7,143 nucleotides of DNA from Balneolales bacterium. GTDB taxonomy: Bacteria; Bacteroidota; Rhodothermia; Balneolales; Natronogracilivirgulaceae. Shown here one piece after another: positions 1 to 6,861 of this stretch. The notes below the pieces were generated by a model. It did no database searches and had not been told where the DNA came from. It worked only from the letters and a program-made list of their open reading frames with translations. The translations under genes and the position numbers were made by a program. The first letter of the stretch is position 1; the number at the start of each line of letters is the position of its first letter. The DNA lies in contig SLQC01000401.1 in assembly GCA_007131625.1 (NCBI GenBank), positions 1 through 7,143 of the forward strand. Direction: 5' to 3'.

Positions 1-418
1 AGATTTTGCCGGCGCCCATCGTCTTGTATCCATGATGTTCAAAGTAATCCGGCAGAAATGCAACGGTGCGGGTCGCCTCATTGACATCACGGACATCCCG
101 GTCGTCGATATGAAGATAGATCCCGGTGGTACTCGGCTGCAGTCCGGTCATGAACGATGCACGGCTGGGACCACACAGCGGGGCCTGGACATGAGCGTTG
201 GTAAATAGTATTCCGCTGTCACCGAGGGCATCAATATTCGGGGTTTTGGCATTGGGGTGTCCCCCAAGCCTGCCGGTCCAGTCGTTCAGGTCATCAATGG
301 ATATGAATAATATATTGTATGGCTCGCTTTCTTCCTCTTTTACCGGAGTGCAGGACTGCAACAGCCAGTAAGTCAGGACAATAAAAAGAATGGGCAAAGG
401 TATTCGGAAAGGTATCAT
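1..418 (-). CDS. Sulfatase lipoprotein (type I, Cys-type), N-terminal 139 codons, cut by window edge
   Basis: The gene runs off the left edge; the 139 residues seen are the N-terminal part of a family S1 sulfatase, which hydrolyses sulfate esters. Residues 1-22 form a hydrophobic signal ending in LLQSC, a lipobox-like site with Cys23 as the likely lipidated residue, so the enzyme should be anchored at the cell envelope. NILFISIDDL (35-44) carries the paired metal-binding aspartates D42 and D43. APLCGPSRASFMTG (79-92) is the sulfatase signature C-x-P-S-R, in which Cys82 would be oxidised to formylglycine. GAGK ends at the conserved Lys138. The local sequence looks most like the iduronate-2-sulfatase/choline-sulfatase-like branch. 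I chose the ATG at 418; an in-frame ATG at 439 would add seven residues before the signal core, and neither start has a clear ribosome-binding site. The beta-helix gene ends 123 bases upstream on the same strand, suggesting one operon. The substrate cannot be read from this fragment. Confidence 0.93.
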   Translation of the reverse strand, partial: MIPFRIPLPILFIVLTYWLLQSCTPVKEEESEPYNILFISIDDLNDWTGRLGGHPNAKTPNIDALGDSGILFTNAHVQAPLCGPSRASFMTGLQPSTTGIYLHIDDRDVRDVNEATRTVAFLPDYFEHHGYKTMGAGKI

Positions 419-541
419 GCGGGGAAAGATTACGGCCATGGGTAGCGTTTGGCGGAAGACGGCATGCAGGTCGGTGAGTTGGCGTGTCTGTATTGGATGA
501 TGTCAATCTCCCGGTAAAAGCGACTCCCCGTACAGTGCCTG

Positions 542-2194
542 TTAATCGGTATTTACCTTCACATCCTTGAACATGAAGGGGTTGTCGCTGATCCTCAGGG
601 CCTTGCCACTGGCGGTGGTCACATTCCTGAGGATGACTTCCCTTGTTCTGACATAGGGAAACTTTTCTACATAGGAATCGTCGGTTATATTTGGATTAAA
701 ATTTGCAAAAATGGCGGGACCCTGGTAATCCTCCGGATGATTAGAGTCGTCGATATGAAGGTTTTCGATGGTGATCCGTTCCGGCATATAACAGGAGTAG
801 CCGAAATCATGCTGCCCGGAATTGGATCCGCCGATCAGTCTGGCACTGACCCTACTGCCGCCTGCGGGCTCGAAAACACTGTTACGGATGATGAATTCTC
901 CCTGCCACGTACTGCCGTAGTCGGAGCGCAGATTGATTAGGGTCCATCCGTAGATGGTGGAATTCTCCAGGATAAAGGTCCCGCTGCCGATGGCGTTTAT
1001 TCCCTGGTGCCCCAGGGTTGAGTTGCGGATGGTGGCATTGGCAACTCCCATGTGGGCATCGAACCGTGAAAAAGTGCAATGGTCCAAAATAAGATTCTTG
1101 CAGTAGTTGGACCCCATAATTCCCCAATAGGTGCGGTCGTTGATGTCATTCGTCTGGCTGCAGTTTATGAATGATACGTTGAGAGCCCGGTTGACCAAGA
1201 TGTCGTAGCTGCCCATGGAGACCGCAACTCCTGCCGAGCCAATGGTCTGGTACGTTTTGCGTCCGGTCAGGATGGTGTTCTGGATCGTTACGTAGGCGCA
1301 GTCGCTAATATTGATAAAGCCGCTATAAGGCGCGCCATGGTCTCCTTCTCCGGTGACACGGTGTTCCAGCCCATCCACAAGAACATTGGAACGCCTTATG
1401 GCAAGGCCCCGGTTGTAGTAGGTGTACCTCGATTCGGCTTTGTTGGCAATTGTGGTGAAACGTCCTCCGGTGATGGTCAGCGTTGTTTCGTCAATGGGAA
1501 GGGCGGTAATGTCCGTGATTTGGTCGAAGTCCCAGATAATCGGAGCGTCCATATCCACATTGCCTTCTTTGTCAACGATAAAGATATCTGTCTGCGAGGC
1601 TCCATCGTTTTGATTCGGTCCAAACCGGATGTAACGTCTTATGTGGGAATTGGTGACGTTAATAAGGCTGGGTCCTGGCAAGGAGACTTCAATTTTCTCC
1701 TGATTCCTCTTAAGGGAAGATACCCCCTCAAGGTTGAACGGTTGCAGGCTGGAATCAACCAGGAAAACATGTGCTGTACGGTCTTGGACGTCGGTATCGT
1801 CAATGATAAAGGAGGCCGTGCCGAAATCGGTGTCGGTCCGGACGACTGCCGTGCGGTTCTTTCCGCTTATGTAGTATGTTGCCCCCTCGTCGGCTTTCAC
1901 AGAAAGGCCATGCTGATTGGCAAATGCATGGGACGCAGCGATGGCGTCTATATCATCGGTTTGGCCGTCGCCCCTGGCACCGAAGTCACTATAGCGGACC
2001 AACCCATTGGCTTTAATTCTATGGACATCCTTTGGGGATACATTAATAACCAATTCCCCGTTTTCGTTTAAGTGGACCTTGATTTTATCCTTTTTGGATG
2101 TTATCACCACATGTTCAAGAGAGCTTGTAGTCAGCCCCTGTGCTGTACTAAATACACTGGAGAATAATAAGAAAAACAAGAGCATGTATTTCAT
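542..2194 (-). CDS. Secreted right-handed beta-helix protein, pectate-lyase superfamily (putative polysaccharide lyase or glycosidase)
   Basis: This predicted 550-residue protein starts at the ATG at 2194; a GTG one codon upstream is possible but less likely. Residues 1-18 are a signal peptide with an S-T-A cleavage site, so the protein is exported. YSDFGARGDGQTDD (68-81) is the N-terminal hallmark of the pectate-lyase-3/GH28-like beta-helix superfamily. From about residue 240 onward the chain is a series of short strand-turn repeats rich in N, I, T and S (for example VTIQNTILTG, LILDHCTFSRF, FILENSTIYG), typical of a parallel beta-helix. Unusually polar segments that may form the active groove are GEGDHGAPYSGF (282-293), FDAHMG (378-383) and RSDYGSTW (423-430). 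The leader is A/T-rich with no Shine-Dalgarno sequence. The sulfatase gene downstream suggests action on a sulfated polysaccharide. I cannot assign a CAZy family or say whether it is a lyase, a hydrolase or non-catalytic. Confidence 0.85.
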   Translation of the reverse strand: MKYMLLFFLLFSSVFSTAQGLTTSSLEHVVITSKKDKIKVHLNENGELVINVSPKDVHRIKANGLVRYSDFGARGDGQTDDIDAIAASHAFANQHGLSVKADEGATYYISGKNRTAVVRTDTDFGTASFIIDDTDVQDRTAHVFLVDSSLQPFNLEGVSSLKRNQEKIEVSLPGPSLINVTNSHIRRYIRFGPNQNDGASQTDIFIVDKEGNVDMDAPIIWDFDQITDITALPIDETTLTITGGRFTTIANKAESRYTYYNRGLAIRRSNVLVDGLEHRVTGEGDHGAPYSGFINISDCAYVTIQNTILTGRKTYQTIGSAGVAVSMGSYDILVNRALNVSFINCSQTNDINDRTYWGIMGSNYCKNLILDHCTFSRFDAHMGVANATIRNSTLGHQGINAIGSGTFILENSTIYGWTLINLRSDYGSTWQGEFIIRNSVFEPAGGSRVSARLIGGSNSGQHDFGYSCYMPERITIENLHIDDSNHPEDYQGPAIFANFNPNITDDSYVEKFPYVRTREVILRNVTTASGKALRISDNPFMFKDVKVNTD

Positions 2195-2409
2195 CACGAA
2201 AATTATTTTTTAATAAAATTCAGAAAAAGGTCAATAAGATTGTTCAATATACTAATTATGCAGAAAGATCATAATAAACCAGCAATCTTCACGTATTAAG
2301 CTCAAATAAAATCAATTGGATAACTTAATGAAAATGAAATTGTGGTTTTGGGGGCCAAATATTATTGCAATTGGAATCTAAGAACGAGACATCCGATATT
2401 TGTCTTTGA

Positions 2410-2724
2410 ATTGGGAAAAGGCGGCAACGTACACGGACACTGAAACAAGTATCTTTGAGTCCCTGTCCTGAAGGAGCGGTATGCTTTTATGAAAGCTTAC
2501 GTATTTATATAAGGGACAATACTTTGTATGTGGGGATGCTTCCGGAACAAATAGTAAGGCAGACCTACGGCATCACGTCAGAAATACCTGCACTTTTACG
2601 TCCACTGGATGACACCACTGCTGTAATGCAGGCTTTTGGCAGATACGGGGCCGAACCGGTCTCTCTTGATTTAAAAAAGGAGACCATTACGTTTTCCGGG
2701 TTGACATTTGCCAAGCCCGAATAG
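2410..2724 (+). pseudogene. Unrecognised short coding remnant
   Basis: One frame is open from just after a TGA at 2407-2409 to the TAG at 2722-2724. The only starts are a TTG at 2455 (89 residues) and an ATG at 2536 (62 residues), and neither has a ribosome-binding site. The translation looks protein-like, with alternating hydrophobic stretches such as LRIYIRDNTLYVGMLPEQIV and SLDLKKETITFSGL that suggest beta strands. I do not recognise a family. It has no signal peptide and no membrane segment, and it lies between a divergent carbohydrate-degradation gene and other gene debris. The most likely reading is the C-terminal remnant of a larger gene that lost its 5' part. A genuine small hypothetical protein is the alternative. 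Confidence 0.35.
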
Positions 2725-2849
2725 ACAATGAGTGTTTAAGGTCATTGCCGGTGAGTTTGCAAGGCAGTGTATTGACTTGAACAGGTTTTTTCAGACCGGG
2801 TGAGATTTATGTAGTTTCGATCATACGATGATTATTCCGTTTATGAAGC

Positions 2850-3181
2850 ATGGATAATGAAATAAAGCACGATCACTGGAAGCTCTTTTGGATGATGTTG
2901 GACCTGAAGTGGCATAGTTACGATCCGCGGCCGGTTGTCCCAACCCTGTCGGAGGCATTGATTGAAATCAAAAATGATGTGCACGGATGCTTTTTCGGAT
3001 AATGGATGTCATCCGGATGAGTTGTGGAATCATATCCCGACGGTTTTCGGTACATCACCACCCCGATTCGTACGTCGTTTCACAGTACCTGATGAAATCC
3101 GGCATACTGGCAAAGCCGGTTATTGCAGCCGTACTCGGAGGATTCGATAATTATTTCCACTTTCAGCGTTCAGGCAACTGA
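2850..3181 (+). pseudogene. Frameshifted, unrecognised gene remnant
   Basis: Protein-like stretches appear in successive forward frames. From the ATG at 2850 a 50-codon frame (MDNEIKHDHWKLFW..., including DPRPVVPTLSEALIEI) ends at a TAA at 3000-3002. At about 2962-3045 another frame reads NGCHPDELWNHIPTVFG. From about 3057 a third frame reads PDSYVVSQYLMKSGILAK and then a hydrophobic PVIAAVLGGFDNYFHFQ segment, ending at 3181. The pattern fits one gene broken by at least two frameshifts, but no piece matches a family I know and the joins are guesses. The last 19 bases overlap, on the opposite strand, the toxin remnant that ends at 3163. Non-coding spacer with chance open frames remains possible. 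Confidence 0.25.
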
Positions 3182-3219
3182 CGTGCTCCGTGAATGACGC
3201 TGATAATGACGACTCTCAT
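3163..3219 (-). pseudogene. RelE/ParE-type toxin remnant (C-terminal tail only)
   Basis: The 18-codon frame reads MRVVIISVIHGARQLPER followed by TGA. The ending V-I-H-G-A-R is the usual C-terminal signature of RelE/ParE-superfamily toxins, in which a last beta strand leads into an HGAR/HGxR motif. Family members are about 90-100 residues long, so some 80 codons are missing. The ATG overlaps the stop codon of the antitoxin remnant (ATGA), the normal arrangement for an antitoxin-toxin operon. This suggests that an internal deletion joined the start region to the tail, although the ATG could also be fortuitous. The product cannot be an active toxin. Confidence 0.6.
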
Positions 3220-3404
3220 TTAGCCAATTGATATTTCTTCCAGATCACCTCGTGAGAGATGACCCGACCTGATCTGGAATCTTTCAAACCTTGTTCGACA
3301 GATTGTCGGACGTATATTTTAAACATCAAATCATCTCAGTCAGCATCTTCAGGAAGACTCTTGAGGAGGTGCTCCACCTCTTTTTTGAGTTCGGTTCTTT
3401 CCAT
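3216..3404 (-). pseudogene. Antitoxin of a RelE/ParE-type toxin-antitoxin module, with in-frame TGA
   Basis: From the ATG at 3404 the frame encodes MERTELKKEVEHLLKSLPED and continues AD, then a TGA at 3336-3338, then DDLMFKIYVRQSVEQGLKD, SRSGRVISHEVIW and a short basic tail to the TGA at 3216-3218. In total there are 62 codons counting the internal stop. The pattern LPEDAxWDDLMxxIYVRxxxExGLKDxxxGRVISHEEV is typical of small antitoxins that pair with RelE/ParE toxins. In that pattern the residue after LPEDAD is normally Trp, so TGG has probably become TGA. Apart from this the frame is intact and undiverged, which suggests recent decay. Translation could restart at the ATG at 3326 and give a 36-residue C-terminal half. 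No Shine-Dalgarno sequence is visible. The adjacent toxin is almost completely deleted, so the antitoxin has lost its selective role. Confidence 0.72.
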
Positions 3405-3490
3405 TGGGAATGTTTCAGTAATTAGTTTCTAATGGAAGTATCGCAAGCAATGGGCAGGAAAACAACGGAAAAACTGAATACAAATTTTAA

Positions 3491-3514
3491 GTTATACCCG
3501 TAAATGGGTTTAAC
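3491..3514 (+). other. Stem-loop 5' of the group II intron fragment (likely insertion target)
   Basis: The arms GTTATACCCG and TGGGTTTAAC pair around a TAAA loop with a single T-T mismatch and a closing G-T pair. The structure ends nine bases before the first base of the intron fragment (TTCTATTAT lies between). Class IIC introns are known to insert just downstream of terminator-like hairpins, so this probably marks the ancestral target. It lacks a good U-run, and no intact gene reads into it, so a working terminator is not supported. Confidence 0.5.
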
Positions 3515-3523
3515 TTCTATTAT

Positions 3524-3711
<188 letters not shown>

Positions 3712-3712
<1 letters not shown>

Positions 3713-3909
3713 CAAAACCCTTCCGGCACCAGATCCAGCTCGTTGATCACCTCATTCACAAACTCCAGGCTTTCGTGCACCTTCAACACTTGCTGGTAGT
3801 CCCAGAACTTGAGTTTGTCCTTGAGTGGATGCACTTCGAATACATAGATAATCCGTCCCATATTTCCTATGGTCGCTTTTCTCCAATATTCTTGTGCCAA
3901 TTTCACCAA
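3712..3909 (-). CDS. Small hypothetical protein or C-terminal fragment downstream of ppc
   Basis: A 65-codon frame runs from a TTG at 3909 to a TGA at 3712-3714; the first ATG, at 3861, would give 49 residues. The start lies 18 bases after the ppc stop on the same strand, and a TAG immediately precedes the TTG, so the frame cannot extend upstream. The translation includes GRIIYVFEVHPLKDKLKFWD and ends EFVNEVINELDLVPEGF. The second half is rich in G and C at third codon positions (GTG, CTG, GAG, AAC), as in ppc, which supports real coding origin. I recognise no family. There is no signal peptide or membrane segment. It ends exactly where the intron fragment ends, so it may be the tail of a larger gene cut by rearrangement rather than a complete gene. 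Confidence 0.4.
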
Positions 3910-3927
3910 CTAATGAATCTTCTAGTA

Positions 3928-6810
3928 CTACCCGGTAGTCCCCAGTCCGCCCGCAATGGCATTAAGCACCAGAAGCATGTCCGGCAGCATTGCATCCACT
4001 TCCTTTGCCCTGTCTTCCCGTTTTAGATTGCGCCAGGTTTGAAGCTGACGTATCTGCAGGCGATGCAGAGGCTTGAGGCGCTCGTTCCGAAATCTTATCA
4101 TGGTGTACATGCGCGGGCGGCGCGACTGCAGCTCTTGTCCGTAAAGCAGCTCCAGCATCCGTTTCGTGCGGTGGAACTCTCCGGTGATGGTGTCGAGGAA
4201 ATGTTCGGCCACGGACTGGTCTTCCATCAGTTCCGAGTACCATTTCATGATCTCCGTATCGGAGAGCGCAATGGCCGAGGAGGCGTTGGTGATGATGTAT
4301 CGGAAAGGCATGAAATGGACTGCGTGCTCTCGCAGGATGTCAAATGATTCATGATCATTGGTCTGCAACTGTTCCAGGGCGCTGCCGACACCGTACCATC
4401 CGGTCAGGAAGTATCGGGACTGGCTCCAGCTGAAAACCCACGGGATGGCGCGCAGGTCTTCAAAGCTCCGCTTGCCGGTTCGCCGGGCCGGACGCGATCC
4501 GATGCTGCTCGACTCAATAATGTCAATGGGCGTGACCTGGGCAAAGAATGACACGAACTCGTCAGATCGCACCAGGCTTTGATAACTTTCGAGGCTGTAG
4601 TCATAGAGCCGGGACACGATCGGCTCCAGTTTTTTATACTGTTCCCGGGTGGACAATTTGCGGCCGGCAGGAGTGGAGGCGTCGTAATCGGTGTCCCCGG
4701 TATCGAAGGCGCCAAGCGTCAAGCCCGTCGTTCCGGCCTGAAGCAGCTCAAGGTTGTACAGCGCCGTCAGCCGGTTGGCGTATTTCTGCGAGATGACTTC
4801 CCCCTGTTCGGTCAGGCGCATGTCACCACGGATAGTGTGCGAAGGGAGTCCGGCGATGAAGCGGTGTGTCGGACCGGCGCCACGGCTGATGGTGCCGCCA
4901 CGGCCGTGGAAAAAACGTATTCGGATGCCGTGCTTCTCGCCAACTTCGCTGAGTCTCCGCTGGGCGATGTTGAGGCTCCACAAGCTGGCCAGAATGCCGC
5001 CGTCCTTGTTGCTGTCGCTGTATCCGATCATCACCTGCTGATACATATCCCGATGTTCGACATGGTCGATCACCGTTGCGATGTCGGAAGCTTCATCGGG
5101 GATCAGCAGTTCGTGGGTGACCACCCGTCCGTCGGAAAGCTCTTTTTGAACGTTAAGGCTTCTGCGGGTGACCGGATGGCTCAGGAAATCGTCCAGGATT
5201 TGCGGACCTTGCCCGAGATCCTCAATCGTTTCGAGCAATGGAACAACGGAGAAGAGGCTGGCAAGTCCGTTTTTTCCGGATACCATCAGTCCGGCTTCCC
5301 TGGCGAGAAGGTAGACAACCAGCAAATCGGACAGGCTGCGTGTCATGCTTACAATAAGGGACCCGATACCCCTTGTGCCGTACCGGCGTACATGGCGATA
5401 CAGTACGCGATAGCAGGCCAGAACCGCATCGGCCTCATCTCCCAGCCCTATGCGATGCCTCACAAACGGACGTGCAGTTTTCAGTTCCTCATTCAGAAAT
5501 GCCAGCCGGCGTTCCTCGGACCAATACTCAAAATTTTTAGCATCCTCCATGCCGGCAGCCTGCATAAGTTGTGACAGCGCTTTGTCATGGAATTTGCTGT
5601 TCTGCCGGATGTCAAGCGAGGCCATATGAAAGCCGAAGCAGGCCGCTTTCCGTGCAACCGGCTCAACATCGGCCCTGGCGATACGATACGCCTTGATTTC
5701 GGTAAGGGAATCGGCAAGGATCTTGAGGTCGTGCTGCAGCTCCTCCGTACGGGAATAGTAGCGGTCTTCCTCGGTGGAGGTAAGTGGCTGTCTCAAATCA
5801 TCCAGCGGCAGACGCAGCTGCATAAGATTGACATATTGTCGCCAGGGTTCTTCCGTATTGCGCTCCATGGCGTTTTTGCTATGCTCGCCGATGACCTTCT
5901 GCAGATGCTCAAGGTGGTCACTGAAAAATCCGGGAACCGATACTTCGTGAGAGGATATACTGATTTTCCGGGCCAGATCGATCAGGTCATTCCTGATTTG
6001 ATGCAGCGCTTCCGACCGGAGGCGCTGCAGGGTGTATTCGGTCACCTTGTCGGTCACGTATGGATGTCCGTCCCGATCGCCACCGACCCAGTTGCCAAAA
6101 GAGACCCTGGGAAGCTGCTCTCGCTTTTCAATCAGGGAGGGGTCGAATCCGGCATGCACCCAGGCCTCGCGAAGGCGCTGGTCCAGCAGCGGGAGCACTT
6201 TGGGAAATACATTCTTGAGATAGTGCAGAATGTTGCGGAGTTCGTCATGTATCGATGGTTTTTGCAGGAAGACCTGGCCGGTTTTCCACAGTCGGCTCAG
6301 CGCTACTTTGATATCCTCGGCGATCCGTTTTTTCTCGTTTTTGGTCCAGACCTGATTTTCACGCTTGACCATGAGCAGGTAAATGGCCCGCAACTGGTCG
6401 ATAACCGTAGAACGTTTGGACTCGGTGGGATGGGCGGTCAACACCGGCTCTATGCGGATTTTGGAGAGTTCCGATGCGATATCATTGGCGGATCGGTTTT
6501 TTTTCTTCAGGTTCTGCAAAATGCGTCCCCACAATCCGGAAATCCGCTCTAGTCCATGTTGATCCTCCAGCTTCCGGCGGAGCTGAGCGGCAGCATTTTC
6601 CTCTACAATGTTGGTCAACTGAAAAATTAAAGAGAAGGCTTTGCTGACCTTGTCCGGATCGGCTTCGGCTTCGTGATCTCCTTCGAGCTGACAAATGACC
6701 TGGTGTTCGCCCAGGTCCCGCAGCATATCAATAAAGCATTGATGGAGATAGGATATGTCATCCTGAACCTTTTGCAGGTCGATGCTGTCATCGGTGGTGC
6801 TAAAATACAT
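3928..6810 (-). CDS. ppc: Phosphoenolpyruvate carboxylase
   Basis: This 960-residue cytoplasmic enzyme condenses phosphoenolpyruvate with bicarbonate to give oxaloacetate and phosphate, refilling the TCA cycle. The family signatures are all present: VLTAHPTESKRST (123-135, catalytic His127), FGNWVGGDRDGHPYVT (238-253), FHMASLDIRQ (394-403, Arg402), MIGYSDSNKDGG (594-605, Lys602), FFHGRGGTISRG (633-644, His635, Arg637 and Arg643), IGSRPARR (770-777) and RAIPWVFSWSQ (787-797). It ends in AIAGGLGTTG, the usual end point of the family. The length is within the usual range (the E. coli enzyme has 883 residues). I chose the ATG at 6810 because GGAGGAG lies just upstream; the frame is open to 6861, but the extra residues look unlike an enzyme N-terminus. 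Two positions that bind the inhibitor aspartate in E. coli appear substituted (K773 to Leu849 and N881 to Thr958), which hints at altered feedback control. The gene appears intact. Confidence 0.98.
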   Translation of the reverse strand: MYFSTTDDSIDLQKVQDDISYLHQCFIDMLRDLGEHQVICQLEGDHEAEADPDKVSKAFSLIFQLTNIVEENAAAQLRRKLEDQHGLERISGLWGRILQNLKKKNRSANDIASELSKIRIEPVLTAHPTESKRSTVIDQLRAIYLLMVKRENQVWTKNEKKRIAEDIKVALSRLWKTGQVFLQKPSIHDELRNILHYLKNVFPKVLPLLDQRLREAWVHAGFDPSLIEKREQLPRVSFGNWVGGDRDGHPYVTDKVTEYTLQRLRSEALHQIRNDLIDLARKISISSHEVSVPGFFSDHLEHLQKVIGEHSKNAMERNTEEPWRQYVNLMQLRLPLDDLRQPLTSTEEDRYYSRTEELQHDLKILADSLTEIKAYRIARADVEPVARKAACFGFHMASLDIRQNSKFHDKALSQLMQAAGMEDAKNFEYWSEERRLAFLNEELKTARPFVRHRIGLGDEADAVLACYRVLYRHVRRYGTRGIGSLIVSMTRSLSDLLVVYLLAREAGLMVSGKNGLASLFSVVPLLETIEDLGQGPQILDDFLSHPVTRRSLNVQKELSDGRVVTHELLIPDEASDIATVIDHVEHRDMYQQVMIGYSDSNKDGGILASLWSLNIAQRRLSEVGEKHGIRIRFFHGRGGTISRGAGPTHRFIAGLPSHTIRGDMRLTEQGEVISQKYANRLTALYNLELLQAGTTGLTLGAFDTGDTDYDASTPAGRKLSTREQYKKLEPIVSRLYDYSLESYQSLVRSDEFVSFFAQVTPIDIIESSSIGSRPARRTGKRSFEDLRAIPWVFSWSQSRYFLTGWYGVGSALEQLQTNDHESFDILREHAVHFMPFRYIITNASSAIALSDTEIMKWYSELMEDQSVAEHFLDTITGEFHRTKRMLELLYGQELQSRRPRMYTMIRFRNERLKPLHRLQIRQLQTWRNLKREDRAKEVDAMLPDMLLVLNAIAGGLGTTG

Positions 6811-6814
6811 GGAG

Positions 6815-6821
6815 CTCCTCC
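6815..6821 (-). promoter_or_regulatory. Shine-Dalgarno sequence of ppc
   Basis: On the minus strand GGAGGAG is followed by CTCC and then the ATG at 6810, leaving six bases between the GGAGG core and the start. This strong match settles the start codon against upstream alternatives. It also contrasts with the beta-helix and sulfatase genes, which show no such site. Confidence 0.85.
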
Positions 6822-6833
6822 GCTCATTGCATG

Positions 6834-6855
6834 ATCTTGTTGAGGACAACAAGAT
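6834..6855 (-). promoter_or_regulatory. Perfect inverted repeat upstream of ppc (operator or leader hairpin)
   Basis: The arms ATCTTGTTG and CAACAAGAT are perfectly complementary over nine bases around a four-base loop, 23 bases before the ppc start codon. Read as minus-strand RNA, the loop is UCCU, complementary to AGGA within the ppc ribosome-binding site. It could be a protein-binding operator or a 5' leader hairpin. A weak promoter-like TATCTTG overlaps the distal arm (6850-6856), which would favour the operator reading. Function is not established. Confidence 0.45.
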
Positions 6856-6861
6856 AAGCAC

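Noticed and set aside
294..506. Minus-strand open frame of 70 codons upstream of the sulfatase
   Set aside because: It overlaps the sulfatase signal-peptide region in another frame; the lipobox and sulfatase motifs show which frame is real.
1337..2071. Long plus-strand open frame of 244 codons
   Set aside because: It lies antisense inside the beta-helix gene and shows no family motifs; its composition is a shadow of that gene.
2198..2409. Promoter for the beta-helix gene in the AT-rich leader
   Set aside because: Several TATTTG-like strings occur on the minus strand, but none has a TTG at the right distance.
3004..3014. Small palindrome GGATG-T-CATCC
   Set aside because: Five-base arms inside probable gene debris are expected by chance, with no T-run or nearby gene end.
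4579..6552. Two plus-strand open frames of over 300 codons (4579-5574 and 5587-6552)
   Set aside because: Both are antisense to ppc, whose conserved motifs cover the whole region in the minus strand.
6811..6861. Upstream extension of PEP carboxylase by 17 residues
   Set aside because: The strong ribosome-binding site at 6815-6821 fixes the start at 6810, and the extension contains the leader hairpin.
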